Positions 47,354 through 56,042 of a stretch of DNA of 64,000 bases are shown here, one piece after another; position 1 is the stretch's first letter, and each line of letters opens with the position of its first letter. The DNA lies in the NCBI GenBank assembly GCA_965369385.1, contig CBDUQP010000001.1, positions 14,029 through 78,028 on the forward strand, in the 5' to 3' direction. A program made the translations under genes and the position numbers. A model generated the notes under the pieces. The model was not told the origin of the DNA, did no database searches, and saw only the letters and a list, made by a program, of their open reading frames with translations. The DNA comes from CBDUQP01 sp965369385 (lineage in GTDB: Bacteria; Planctomycetota; Phycisphaerae; SM23-33).

Positions 47354-47415
47354 ACACAGAGCAGGTGAGCCCCGATGTGCATCGGGATCTTCGACGCCGG
47401 AGGCGGGCAGGTGAA
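47354..47415 (+). repeat. Dispersed repeat, family B
   Basis: The block starts ACACAGAGCAGGTGAG and continues with the palindrome CCCGATGTGCATCGGG, then TCTTCGACGCC and GGGCAGGTGA. The palindrome with TCTTCGACGCC recurs in inverted orientation at 29131-29160 (about 29 of 30 bases), and the first 16 bases recur exactly at the very end of the window (63985-64000). It lies in the gap between lgt and the riboswitch, which otherwise shows nothing. Confidence 0.6.
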
Positions 47416-47640
47416 ACAACAAGGGCGAACAATCACCTGCGAGACTGATTTCAAATAGGCTCGCTCACCTGCGGTCTCCTGGCCACATGTCCAGCGAAAG
47501 ATGCGATGTAATTTCGCTCCTGATCAACTCGTTTTATTACGTTTTGAGCACAAAACGGGGGAAATAGCTGAATAATCGTAACTTCAGAAGAATATGCCAT
47601 ATTTGGGTTGCCTCGTAGCCTTCACCCCTATATATTGTAT

Positions 47641-47888
47641 GTGTTGCTGGTGTCCTGAGTGATCAGGATGGCAAGAGGGAACCCGGTGAGAGTCCGGGAC
47701 TGCCCCGCAGCGGTAATCGGGAACGAACCCCGCGTTCGAGCACTTTCCGGGATTTTTCGCCAGTTGTTCTGAGGCTTGCTGAATGTTCAGCAGTAGTCAG
47801 GCCCTTGGCGATCCGGATGGGAAGCGGCGGGAAGTAGACGCGACGATGATGTCGCACGCCCGAGAGTCCGAAGACCTGCCAGCGACCT
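47641..47888 (+). promoter_or_regulatory. Cobalamin riboswitch (aptamer)
   Basis: The conserved core is unmistakable: GGTGAGAGTCCGGGACTG, CCCCGCAGCGGTAATCGGGA, and the 3' box CGAGAGTCCGAAGACCTGCC. The closing stem P1 pairs 47643-47650 with 47879-47886. The peripheral arm between about 47795 and 47865 is longer than minimal. Downstream is the nrdD-nrdG-dcd operon, so binding of adenosylcobalamin should reduce expression of the B12-independent ribonucleotide reductase. The direction of control follows from known cobalamin riboswitches and is not shown by the sequence itself. Confidence 0.93.
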
Positions 47889-48309
47889 GTGCAAACGCAC
47901 GGTTATCGACCCGAGCCTCCGAGGGGAGACGGGTTGAAGCGAAAAGGCACTACGCAGTGGCGACGAGACGATAGGTACAAGAAAGTCTGGACCTGAAGTT
48001 GCAGTTAGACGACAGGTACACGGAAATTCTGATCTAAAACGTCCCAGGCCGCACCTGTATGGCTTTTCACTTCTACCGACCCCTTTGGCAGGGTTCGCAG
48101 GCAACCGTGATAGTTTTTTGATGGTTGTCCGCCGCTTGAGGGGCGGAGGTTGAATCAGCGTTCGGCAGCACTGGCGACGGATGCCGGCTGCGGGATGTAC
48201 CCTCATTTCGTTGTTTGAAATTGTTTCAGTGTCGCCGGTCAAATGTTTTTTCGTGTCTTCGCATTTGTGCGCAGCATGAGACGTACTCAAGGTGAAAGGA
48301 ATCGCCAGG
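47889..48309 (+). other. Long nrdD leader with candidate expression platform
   Basis: These 421 bases lie between the aptamer and the nrdD start. A strong hairpin directly after the aptamer (47909-47934: ACCCG and CTCC pairing with GGAG and CGGGT) may be the regulatory stem that contacts the aptamer. Further hairpins, for example TCCGCC/GGCGGA, lie around 48130. No clear terminator with a T-run follows. The leader is unusually long. Confidence 0.5.
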
Positions 48310-50400
48310 ATGATCGAATCGATTCGTAAGCGTGATGGAAGAGTTGTCCCATTCGAACCGGAACAGATCACTCGCGCGATCTACAAAGCTGCCGAATCCT
48401 GTGGCGGTAGTGACTACGACAAAGCCGAACAGCTCGCCAGGCAAGTTGCAGACCTGCTGTCCACCAAGCATCCGACCGATATGCCGGAAGTCGAAGAAGT
48501 TCAAGACGCCGTCGAAAAAATCCTCATCAAGAGTGGCCACGCACGCACCGCAAAGGCGTTCATTCTCTATCGCGAGAAACGCAAGAGCGCCCGTCACCAC
48601 AACGCACTGATCGGCGCCACGATCAACATGTTCTCCGACTACCTTGATGATCGTGACTGGAAGACGAAAGAAAACGCCAACCAGCAGAAGTCGATCAACG
48701 GGCTGAACAACTACGTCCGCGAGTTCTTCACCAAAAATTACTGGCTGCACGAGGTGTTCCCCGAAGAGGTCCGCAGGGCTCACCAGTCCGGCCGCCTGCA
48801 CATTCACGATCTCGGCTTCCTCGGTCCATATTGTGCCGGATGGGATCTCAGGCAACTGCTGATGCTCGGTTTCGGTGGCGTTCCGGGCAAGGTGGAATCC
48901 AAGCCCGCCAAGCATCTGCGGTCTTTCCTGGGGCAGATCGTGAATTCCACTTTCACCACTCAGGGCGAGTGCGCCGGAGCCCAGGCATGGAGCAGTTTTG
49001 ATACATACTGCGCCCCGTTCATCAGACGCGACAACATGGACTACGAACAGGTGAAGCAGTGCCTGCAAGAGTTCGTCTTCAATATCAACGTACCCACGCG
49101 AGTCGGCTTCCAATGCCCATTCTCGAATCTCACGTTCGACCTTACCGTACCGTCCACTCTAAAAGACCAGGCCGTGATCAATGGCGGCCAGATCATCGAC
49201 GCAAAATACGGTGACTTCCAGGAAGAGATGGATATCTTTAATCGCGCGTTCTGCGATACGATGATGGAAGGTGACGCCAAGGGGCGAGTGTTTACCTTCC
49301 CGATCCCCACGATCAATATAACCAAGGATTTCGACTGGAATTCGCCGGCGTTTGAGTCGTTCATGCAGATCACCGCAAAGTACGGCGTGCCCTACTTCGC
49401 AAACTACGTGAACTCAGACCTGTCGCCCGAAGATGCAGTCTCCATGTGCTGCCGCCTGCGTATAGACACCAGCGTACTCCGCAAACGCGGCGGCGGGCTT
49501 TTCGGCAGCAACCCGCTTACCGGTTCTGTCGGCGTGGTAACGGTGAACCTGCCGCGAATCGGCTACAAGGCCACCACCGAAACCGAGTTCCGCGAGATGC
49601 TCGCCAACGAAATCCGCATCGCCCGCGATTCGCTGGAAATCAAACGCAAGCTGATCGAGAAACAGACCGAAGCCGGCCTGTATCCATATTCCGCACACTT
49701 CCTGCAGACAGTCAAACAACGCACGGGCGCATACTGGCATAATCACTTCAGCACAATCGGCATTGTCGGCATGAACGAAGCCCTGCTGAACTTCATGGGC
49801 GTTGGCATCGCAGAAGAAAAGGGCAGTCAATTCGCTATTGAGCTGATGAACTTCATGCGAGACCAACTGCAACGCATACAGGAAGATACCGGGCACGTCT
49901 ATAATCTGGAAGCCACTCCCGCAGAGGGAACTGCACACCGCCTCGCGCGGCTTGATCTGGAGCACTACCCGGACATCATCACTGCCGGCGACGACACGCC
50001 CTACTACACCAACTCCACACAGTTACCCGTGGGCCAGACAGACGACATCTTCGAAGCGGTCGAACTACAAGATGAACTGCAATCGCTCTACACCGGCGGA
50101 ACCGTGCTGCATCTTTACCTCGGCGAAGCGATAGAGGATCCACAACTGTGCAAACGGCTGATCAGAAAAATATTCGCAAACAACAAACTGCCCTATATCT
50201 CGATCACGCCCACGTTCAGCATCTGCCACGATCACGGGTATATCAGCGGAGAGTTTTTCGCCTGCCCACAGTGCGATAAGGCCACAGAGGTCTACTCCAG
50301 AGTCACCGGTTACCTGCGGCCGGTACAAAACTACAACGATGGCAAACGCGCCGAGTATTTCGACCGCCGCAAGTACACCATGCCGGAGGTGATGGCATGA
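48310..50400 (+). CDS. nrdD: Anaerobic ribonucleoside-triphosphate reductase (class III) large subunit
   Basis: This oxygen-sensitive glycyl-radical enzyme reduces ribonucleoside triphosphates to deoxynucleotides. About 696 residues comprise an N-terminal ATP-cone (IESIRKRDGRVVPFEPEQITRAIYKAA), which supplies allosteric control, a catalytic barrel with CAGAQAW and NINVPTRVGFQCPFSN, and a C-terminal zinc region (SICHDHGYI and FACPQCDK). The glycyl-radical motif is RVTGYLRPVQNYNDGK. The ATG at 48310 is preferred to the GTG at 48292, with AAGGA 11 bases upstream. It overlaps nrdG by 4 bases and lies under the cobalamin riboswitch. Confidence 0.97.
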   Translation: MIESIRKRDGRVVPFEPEQITRAIYKAAESCGGSDYDKAEQLARQVADLLSTKHPTDMPEVEEVQDAVEKILIKSGHARTAKAFILYREKRKSARHHNALIGATINMFSDYLDDRDWKTKENANQQKSINGLNNYVREFFTKNYWLHEVFPEEVRRAHQSGRLHIHDLGFLGPYCAGWDLRQLLMLGFGGVPGKVESKPAKHLRSFLGQIVNSTFTTQGECAGAQAWSSFDTYCAPFIRRDNMDYEQVKQCLQEFVFNINVPTRVGFQCPFSNLTFDLTVPSTLKDQAVINGGQIIDAKYGDFQEEMDIFNRAFCDTMMEGDAKGRVFTFPIPTINITKDFDWNSPAFESFMQITAKYGVPYFANYVNSDLSPEDAVSMCCRLRIDTSVLRKRGGGLFGSNPLTGSVGVVTVNLPRIGYKATTETEFREMLANEIRIARDSLEIKRKLIEKQTEAGLYPYSAHFLQTVKQRTGAYWHNHFSTIGIVGMNEALLNFMGVGIAEEKGSQFAIELMNFMRDQLQRIQEDTGHVYNLEATPAEGTAHRLARLDLEHYPDIITAGDDTPYYTNSTQLPVGQTDDIFEAVELQDELQSLYTGGTVLHLYLGEAIEDPQLCKRLIRKIFANNKLPYISITPTFSICHDHGYISGEFFACPQCDKATEVYSRVTGYLRPVQNYNDGKRAEYFDRRKYTMPEVMA

Positions 50401-51161
50401 AGTTCTCCGGATTGCAAAAATGCAGCTTCGTGGACTTCCCCGGAAAGATCGCTGCCGTGATCTTCACACAGGGATGCAACTTCAACTGCACCTACTGCCA
50501 CAATCGCTGCACTATAGACAATAGCAGCGAGAGCCTGCTCGATGGAATGGAAGTGCTGGCGTTCCTGGCCAAACGACGGGGCATGCTGGATGGCGTCGTG
50601 ATTTCCGGCGGCGAACCGACACTGCAAACAGGGCTGACAGATTTTATCCGCACCGTTAGACTCATGGGCTTCGCAGTAAAACTCGACACCAACGGCAGCC
50701 GGCCGCGAGTTCTTGAGAGCCTGCTTGACGCCAAGCTGCTGGACTTCGTGGCGATGGACGTTAAGGCCCCCATGCACACGTATGAACAGATAACCAGACG
50801 CCCGACAGACATGGCCGCCATTCGCCAGAGCATTGATTTGCTTCTCAGAGGCGATGTGGATTACGAGTTCCGCACCACGCTGGCACCGCAACTGTCCGCA
50901 GCCGACGTCCTGATGATAGCCACGCGAATCCACGGCGCAAAACGCTACGCAATCCAGCAATACCGTCCGGTTGAAGATGCAGATGTCACGCTTAGCATAG
51001 ATGACCTGAAGCCCCACAGTGATGAATACGTGCTTGGCGTGGCGGACCTGGTGCGCCCGATGGTATCAACGTTCGAAGTTCGCGGCGTATCGCAAGCGGC
51101 ACGCAAGGCGGCCGAGTTCGCACCAGTCACAGGCATCCTGCAAGAAGCTGTCTCAGCGTAA
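50397..51161 (+). CDS. nrdG: Anaerobic ribonucleotide reductase activating protein (radical SAM)
   Basis: This 254-residue radical SAM protein generates the glycyl radical of NrdD. The CxxxCxxC cluster motif is CNFNCTYC (Cys 27, 31, 34), and the SAM-binding motif VISGGEPTLQ follows near residue 75. It belongs to the longer NrdG/PflA-like group rather than the short enterobacterial NrdG. It overlaps nrdD with ATGA, which ensures coupled synthesis. A dCTP deaminase gene follows after 10 bases. Confidence 0.95.
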   Translation: MKFSGLQKCSFVDFPGKIAAVIFTQGCNFNCTYCHNRCTIDNSSESLLDGMEVLAFLAKRRGMLDGVVISGGEPTLQTGLTDFIRTVRLMGFAVKLDTNGSRPRVLESLLDAKLLDFVAMDVKAPMHTYEQITRRPTDMAAIRQSIDLLLRGDVDYEFRTTLAPQLSAADVLMIATRIHGAKRYAIQQYRPVEDADVTLSIDDLKPHSDEYVLGVADLVRPMVSTFEVRGVSQAARKAAEFAPVTGILQEAVSA

Positions 51162-51171
51162 GGTGATTTTG

Positions 51172-51741
51172 ATGATCTTTTCCGACGGGCAAATCATAGA
51201 AGCTTTGAAGTCAGGGCGCATCACGATAGACCCCGTCCCCTCGGCCGACCAGTTCGCACCATCAGCAGTGGACCTGCACGTAGGGGCCGAGTTCAAGCGA
51301 TGGAAGACCCCGCCTGCGGGCGTAACCCAGCACCTGCGATTGTCGGAAGTGAACATCCCGGACTACGCGGATATGGTAGAGGATATTGATCGTAACGAAG
51401 ACGGCTCGGTGCTGATCAGGCCGGGCGAATTCGTACTGTCCCAGACCATGGAACGAGTGCACGTACCGCACGACAGCCAACTGGCTGCCCGCGTGGAGGG
51501 CCGAAGCAGTTTCGCCAGACTTGGCTTGGTAGTACACATGACAGCCCCCACCATTCACGCCGGTTTCGAGGGTAACATCGTGCTTGAAATGATGAACTTC
51601 GGGCCGTTCCCACTGGCGATGGACCCCAACCACACACGCATCTGCCAAATCATCTTCGAAGAACTCGGCGCCCCACCCTCATGCGCCATCGACACCCCCT
51701 TCCAAAACCAGTCCACCGTCCTGGGCAAGAAAAGCGATTAA
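51172..51741 (+). CDS. dcd: dCTP deaminase
   Basis: This 189-residue enzyme of the dUTPase/Dcd fold deaminates dCTP to dUTP (or to dUMP in bifunctional forms), feeding thymidylate synthesis. Family motifs are PSAVDLHVG (about residues 30-38), the catalytic loop GRSSFARLGLVVH (Ser and Arg at about 112 and 116) and NIVLEMMNFG with Glu about 139. The ATG at 51172 has AAGG about 10 bases upstream and begins MIFSDGQI, a normal N-terminus. It lies 10 bases after nrdG, so deoxynucleotide production and dUTP supply share one B12-controlled operon. Confidence 0.93.
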   Translation: MIFSDGQIIEALKSGRITIDPVPSADQFAPSAVDLHVGAEFKRWKTPPAGVTQHLRLSEVNIPDYADMVEDIDRNEDGSVLIRPGEFVLSQTMERVHVPHDSQLAARVEGRSSFARLGLVVHMTAPTIHAGFEGNIVLEMMNFGPFPLAMDPNHTRICQIIFEELGAPPSCAIDTPFQNQSTVLGKKSD

Positions 51742-52083
51742 GCCCAATAGCCCGCAACACCAATAGCCCAACTCCCAATATCCGCCGGCCATCAAACAAG
51801 CGATCCAATCAAGTCATTTCACCCAAAGTTCATTTCGCCAAGCCACGCAAGAACGCCGCTCGTTTGAGTGGCAAGAATGGTCTGGCCGGGCGAACATTGA
51901 ACCACCTGCGCAGGCGTGTTGAGCGGGCAGGTGCGAGCCTTGACAATATCAACGTTCGGCGCCAGCGAAAGCTGGGTATAGAGATATGCGGAGAGATCGC
52001 GCCGTAACTGCCTGTTGCAGATAACCGCAGGGATGATCCCCATGGGCAAAGGGCGAGATCTAGCCCCAGACAAGGTAAAAATG
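51742..52083. other. Intergenic gap between dcd and the accessory island
   Basis: These 342 bases separate two convergent gene groups. The first 60 bases are low complexity with repeated AATAGCCC. A minus-strand frame (51819 up to 52160) reads plausibly in its last 75 codons, but it overlaps the end of the next gene and lacks its own start signal. It could be gene debris at the island edge. Inverted CACCTGC/GCAGGTG motifs occur near 51903-51935. Confidence 0.4.
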
Positions 52084-52827
52084 CTAAGCTTCTGGGATCC
52101 CGATTCGTGACAGGTATGCGGAAAATCGCTGGGATATCTTTTCTCGGTAGAAGTTCTCAAGATTTGTGCAGAACTTCTCGGGGCCGAGTTGGGATAGTGG
52201 CACGGTGAAGAAGTGCTTAAAATCGATCACGGCTCTGCTGAAGGTTATCTTGCTCGGCTGCGTGACATGTGTATTGTTGACGCAATGGTATCTGGGTCTC
52301 TGGTCGTTGGTGATGCTTTTTAAGACCCCAATGGGGATTGCCGTCATTTGCATGGCCAACGCCTCAAGGTGTTCTCCCGTTACCGTTTGAACCACGTCGA
52401 ACAGTGGCGCAACCAGCGCTGACAAGAGTATCTTGTCATGTTTCTTCCCGCCTTTGCTCAGTTCGTCTCTTGCTTCGCTATTTCGCTCCAAGTCGCATGC
52501 TTGGGAGAGCACGATCACCCAGGGGTATGTTATCTCACTTAGTGAAACTGTGTTCCCCTGTCGGGACACGAGATAGGAACAGACATCCTTATATATTGCC
52601 CCTTGGCCAGCATCTCCCGTCGCTTCTGTCGCATCGAATAGTGATTCCGCAGCGTTCGTTTTGTCCTTCAGATCTGCGATGTATTTCTGGAAGCGCACTG
52701 TGTTGGAAGGGTAAACGTCTTCGCTGCGCAGATCGGTTGGCTCAGTAGGATATTCTGTCTTCTCTTGGTACTTGTCCTGTGTGCCGGTACTTGGAGGATT
52801 CCCCGTATAGCTTCCATCATTCTGCAT
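52084..52827 (-). CDS. Uncharacterised island protein with ILSQxCDL-like motif
   Basis: This 247-residue soluble protein has a low-complexity N-terminus, then a conserved-looking core YPWVIVLSQACDLERN (about residues 102-117), followed by LLSALVAPLFDV and a C-terminal helix ENFYREKISQRFSAYLSRIGIPE. The SQxCDL pattern and the ending resemble small proteins I associate with variable genomic islands, but I cannot give a function. It overlaps the TIGR04255-like gene by 11 bases and so forms a coupled pair with it. GGGG precedes the ATG. Base composition is less GC-rich than the neighbouring core genes. Confidence 0.65.
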   Translation of the reverse strand: MQNDGSYTGNPPSTGTQDKYQEKTEYPTEPTDLRSEDVYPSNTVRFQKYIADLKDKTNAAESLFDATEATGDAGQGAIYKDVCSYLVSRQGNTVSLSEITYPWVIVLSQACDLERNSEARDELSKGGKKHDKILLSALVAPLFDVVQTVTGEHLEALAMQMTAIPIGVLKSITNDQRPRYHCVNNTHVTQPSKITFSRAVIDFKHFFTVPLSQLGPEKFCTNLENFYREKISQRFSAYLSRIGIPEA

Positions 52828-53584
52828 TCATAATCCCCCGCAGAGTGTCGGTGATCATTCCTTCAAACACTGATGTGGCTTTGTCATGGAACTTCTCCAG
52901 TGTTGACTCTATGTTCTCATATTCCAGAATCCCCAGTGAGAATACGTCAGTATCAATAATGTACTGCCGGGCCTTGATTGGTGCTGGGTGGTCGGGATTA
53001 TGAATGCCGTACTGGAGGACCACACGCATTGAGTCATACGTGTATTCCACGCGGTTAAACGCTCGTGATATCGCCTGCCGTTCTGCTGGTTTCTGTTTTC
53101 CTGAGGCGGTTACCAAGTATTCCTTAGAGATGTACTTGCCCCAGCTAAGAGGGGGAGTCTTGCCTCCTGCGTCGATGACGTCGATATACCTGATCCCCAA
53201 TCGTTTGAGCGTACAGTTGTCACGATATTCCCGCAAGACGTCCAAGACGTTCTCAAAGTCCGCTTTCAATGACTTAAAGGAATCATAGGAACTGTATTCT
53301 ATGGAGAAGTGATCATTAGAGACCTTTATGATTCTCTTCTCCTCCATATCGGTAAACACCCATACATTAGCGGTGGTGACCTCGCCAGGGGTTTCAATCC
53401 CGTTTGCAGTGATCTTGAATCCACTAGCAATCATCTGCTCACGACTCGTGACCGGACCCTTCCTTCGCAGCTGTTTCGCCAATTCCTCAGGGCATTCTTC
53501 AGAAGACTTGTCTCCTATGGGAGACGGGTCAAGGAAGTCAGCGCGGATGATAATCTTGTCAAGAAAAGTTTTTTTGTATTCCAT
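52817..53584 (-). CDS. TIGR04255 family protein
   Basis: This 255-residue protein has the features of the sporadically distributed TIGR04255 family: an N-terminal YKKTFLDKIIIRADF strand, a central EYSSYDSFKSLKADFENVLDVL, the segment LGIRYIDVID and a C-terminal YIIDTDVF followed by a helix ending in HDKATSVFEGMITDTLR. Members are of unknown biochemical role and often lie in accessory or defence-rich regions. The ATG follows GGAG. It is the first gene of a two-gene unit with the SQxCDL protein. Confidence 0.7.
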   Translation of the reverse strand: MEYKKTFLDKIIIRADFLDPSPIGDKSSEECPEELAKQLRRKGPVTSREQMIASGFKITANGIETPGEVTTANVWVFTDMEEKRIIKVSNDHFSIEYSSYDSFKSLKADFENVLDVLREYRDNCTLKRLGIRYIDVIDAGGKTPPLSWGKYISKEYLVTASGKQKPAERQAISRAFNRVEYTYDSMRVVLQYGIHNPDHPAPIKARQYIIDTDVFSLGILEYENIESTLEKFHDKATSVFEGMITDTLRGIMNAE

Positions 53585-53708
53585 GCTCCGCTCCTGTCGT
53601 CCGGGGGCATGTGGCTATTGCTTCTCGCCCCTTCCTGTTTCAATGTGTGGGAGTAGACTAACTCCTGTGGCCACGATATGCAACACGGGAACGTGTCCCC
53701 TTGTTCTC

Positions 53709-53790
53709 ATACTCACATACTGGCCGCTGAGGACACATCTGATGCATGTGTCTTCCTTGATCTCGATTGTTTCTGTTCGGGCCAACGGTC
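53709..53790 (+). repeat. Direct repeat, left copy (flanks the deaminase-like cassette), running into a family A element
   Basis: These 82 bases match 56973-57054 at 75 of 82 positions without gaps; the longest shared runs are ATCTGATGCATGTGTCTT and CTTGATCTCGATTGTTTCTG. From about 53771 to 53850 the sequence continues as a short, opposite-orientation family A element (GGGCCAACGGTC, AGCCGGAG, GCAGCCCCCGG). The rest of the 494-base gap (53585-54078) holds a GATGAT/ATCATC hairpin near 53880 and no gene. Confidence 0.8.
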
Positions 53791-54078
53791 TGGCAGGTGC
53801 TTAGCCGGAGTGTAAGCCGCATATCGCGGCGCAGCCCCCGGCACCCCAAACCAGCCCGCCGCGACGGATCAGGTGAGAAGATGATCGGCCATCATCCGTG
53901 GCACAGCTTGACCACTGCTGCCACAGACTATGCGGGTGGCAATCGAGTTACCATCCCAAGTAGACAGCAATATGCCAATAGCTGCAGCAGTTATGTGTCA
54001 TAGAATCCAACAGGGTCTTTCACTAGCATCATCGTCCCACTCTTCTCTTTGGAGTTACGGGAACGTCGCGTCGCGATA

Positions 54079-54666
54079 CTAGTGCCTGCCAAAGCTTGGA
54101 AATTCTGGGCGAACTGCACCCATGTAGCTGCCCTGAAGTTTCTCAACAGGCTCTTTGTCATGCCCGTCACATCGCATGAAGACCAACTGGCCGATACGCT
54201 CCCTCGGTTTCAATGCGATCGCAGTGTTTGATATGTTGGCAATCTCAAGCGTCAGACAGCCACGGTAATTTGGGTGGACCCAAGGCGCAGTGGCTATGAC
54301 TATAAAGGTTCTTGCCCAAGACGAGCGAGTCAGTATTTGACCGCACAGATCAGCGGGAATCTTGATGAATTCCAGAGTCATGCCAAGGATCGCGTGGTGC
54401 GCAGGTATAATTACACTCTCATCATCGGGAACGTACAGCTCCTGACTCATCTCCTCAGGCGGAGTCAAGCCTGCTTCAAAACATGCGATTCGTCCTACAG
54501 TTGGCATGACGAAGTAGTGACCAAGTCTTATGTCTATGCTGTCCACGTCCCCGTTGTCCTCAGAGGCAAAAGACTCGAGGTCAAATGGGCAGACATGGAT
54601 CGCACTGCTCTCAAATGCTGGTTTGCGCAACCTTCGTCCCAATTCATCCCGATGAACAACCGTCAT
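54079..54666 (-). CDS. dCTP-deaminase-like protein of an accessory cassette
   Basis: This 195-residue protein has the Dcd/dUTPase trimer fold. SIDIRLG (about residues 43-49) matches the SAVDLHVG motif, RSSWAR (114-119) keeps the catalytic Ser and Arg, and LTLEIAN (139-145) keeps the catalytic Glu, so activity on a deoxycytidine nucleotide is plausible. The stretch before RSSWAR and the loop TFIVIATAPWVHPNYRG are unlike the housekeeping enzyme at 51.2 kb. It overlaps the metalloprotease-like gene by ATGA. Nucleotide-depleting dCTP deaminases are known anti-phage effectors, so a defence role is a reasonable inference. No direct evidence is present. Confidence 0.8.
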   Translation of the reverse strand: MTVVHRDELGRRLRKPAFESSAIHVCPFDLESFASEDNGDVDSIDIRLGHYFVMPTVGRIACFEAGLTPPEEMSQELYVPDDESVIIPAHHAILGMTLEFIKIPADLCGQILTRSSWARTFIVIATAPWVHPNYRGCLTLEIANISNTAIALKPRERIGQLVFMRCDGHDKEPVEKLQGSYMGAVRPEFPSFGRH

Positions 54667-56042
54667 GAGTGGGTTCCTCCCGAATTATAGATGATGTCAG
54701 ATAGAGCTTTTGAGACCCAGCCGGAAAGGCGTAGTTCCATTCGTTCGAGCATCTCCATATCGCCCTTCTTGTCCATGGCATCCAAGAGCGGTTCCAACTC
54801 TTGTAGGCTCAAAAACCACGCCGCATTTAGGACTGTTGACGGGGAGGGGGTTCGAATACTATCTCCCTCAATGATTTGTGCTGGCGGTACTCCATGCTCG
54901 AAGTAGCGACGAACTGTCTTCCCTATTTCAAGGTATTCCTGAACGGATGTTTCTGCGATCTCACTGAAACGGCTTTCGCAGTCAGACAAAATGATCTTTG
55001 CACACGTATCGAAACATTGCAGCACGGGTTCTGTCAGCGAGCCCTTCTTCAGGAAATCCACCGAGTACTTTCGCACTGGGATGTATGTCGATATCCAACG
55101 TTCTTCGAGGCTACTCTCATCTTTCATAATATCCAGCCAACCAGTTTGCTTGAGCAGACGTGCATGCATGTGCCAACGATAGGCTACGGCAGGATGAGAG
55201 GAGGAGAATGAACTCTGGGTGTACTCATTGACTGGAAGGAGGTTCAGGAACTCTCTGAGAGCGAAGCAATAGGCTGGCCCACACAATAGAACGGCGAAGG
55301 TGTCAGCGAATATCTCAGAACTCCATTTGCGCAGGCTACGTTTGCAGTTCAATAGCCAGTAGTCTGACTCAAACAGGTTGTCGAACGTCGTCTTTGTTAG
55401 ATCAAGCTTGTTGATCTCATTCTGGACTATCTTCGCAACGGTGCTTTTTCGATACGCATAGTGGCCGAGTTCGTGGACAAGTGCACAGTTCAGCAACGAA
55501 TTGGTTGCTTCAGTATATGGGTAGCCGACCAGTGCCAGTCCCTCGGGGTATTCTGGAATACGTGGAACGACACCCTTCAACTGAGTTATCAGGCTCTCCA
55601 CCTCTTCCATTGGGTAATGGTAGTACATCATTGGTCGGGCAGCGAGAAAGGCGATCTTGACGTTTTCTGGGTTTGGAATTGGAAGAATAGGCGTCAGAGT
55701 ATTCAGGTACTGAAGCATTGGGTAGGGAGTATTGAGCGTGTCAGACAAAACCGCAGCATAGAGCTTTTCGTAGAGGAATTTTATAATTTGCTTTATGGTG
55801 TGGAAGGCCTTAAGGAGATTCTTACCATAGATGTCGCTTTTCTTGACAATATCCCCCTTGCAGACAATTCCGTACTCCTTGACGGCCAAGAGGGCACCTT
55901 GGAAGAAGTCAAAGACGGGCTGCAACTCTTTTGGGTATCGCCGATGACCAGTATGAGTTTTCTGAAATACGGTCAGATTATGGGTGAGCCTGCGAAGAGA
56001 ACGTGCCTCGCTAGTTACCCTATGAGCGAGGGCATCATCCAT
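54663..56042 (-). CDS. HEXXH metallopeptidase-like protein
   Basis: This 459-residue protein is largely helical with no signal peptide. HELGH (about residues 190-194), in the context NCALVHELGHYAY, is a canonical zinc-peptidase motif, and SSEIFADTFAVLLCGPAYCF, about 45 residues later, offers the expected third acidic ligand. SSHPAVAYRWHMHARLL follows, a pattern seen after the active site in several such families. It is longer than ImmA/IrrE-type peptidases and I do not recognise the exact family. The ATG has GGAGG 8 bases upstream. It overlaps both neighbours, so the three genes are translationally coupled. Confidence 0.7.
   Translation of the reverse strand: MDDALAHRVTSEARSLRRLTHNLTVFQKTHTGHRRYPKELQPVFDFFQGALLAVKEYGIVCKGDIVKKSDIYGKNLLKAFHTIKQIIKFLYEKLYAAVLSDTLNTPYPMLQYLNTLTPILPIPNPENVKIAFLAARPMMYYHYPMEEVESLITQLKGVVPRIPEYPEGLALVGYPYTEATNSLLNCALVHELGHYAYRKSTVAKIVQNEINKLDLTKTTFDNLFESDYWLLNCKRSLRKWSSEIFADTFAVLLCGPAYCFALREFLNLLPVNEYTQSSFSSSHPAVAYRWHMHARLLKQTGWLDIMKDESSLEERWISTYIPVRKYSVDFLKKGSLTEPVLQCFDTCAKIILSDCESRFSEIAETSVQEYLEIGKTVRRYFEHGVPPAQIIEGDSIRTPSPSTVLNAAWFLSLQELEPLLDAMDKKGDMEMLERMELRLSGWVSKALSDIIYNSGGTHS

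Noticed and set aside
48100..48170. TTTTTT stretch and TCCGCC/GGCGGA hairpin in the nrdD leader considered as a terminator
   Set aside because: The T-run precedes the stem on the plus strand, which is the wrong order for a rho-independent terminator.
51819..52160. Minus-strand 113-residue frame downstream of the SQxCDL gene
   Set aside because: It overlaps the 3' end of that gene and has no start signal of its own. The last 75 residues read plausibly but match nothing I know.
54663..56042. HEXXH protein considered as an ImmA/IrrE peptidase
   Set aside because: The HELGH motif fits, but the protein is about twice as long and the surroundings of the motif and the ligand spacing do not match that family clearly.
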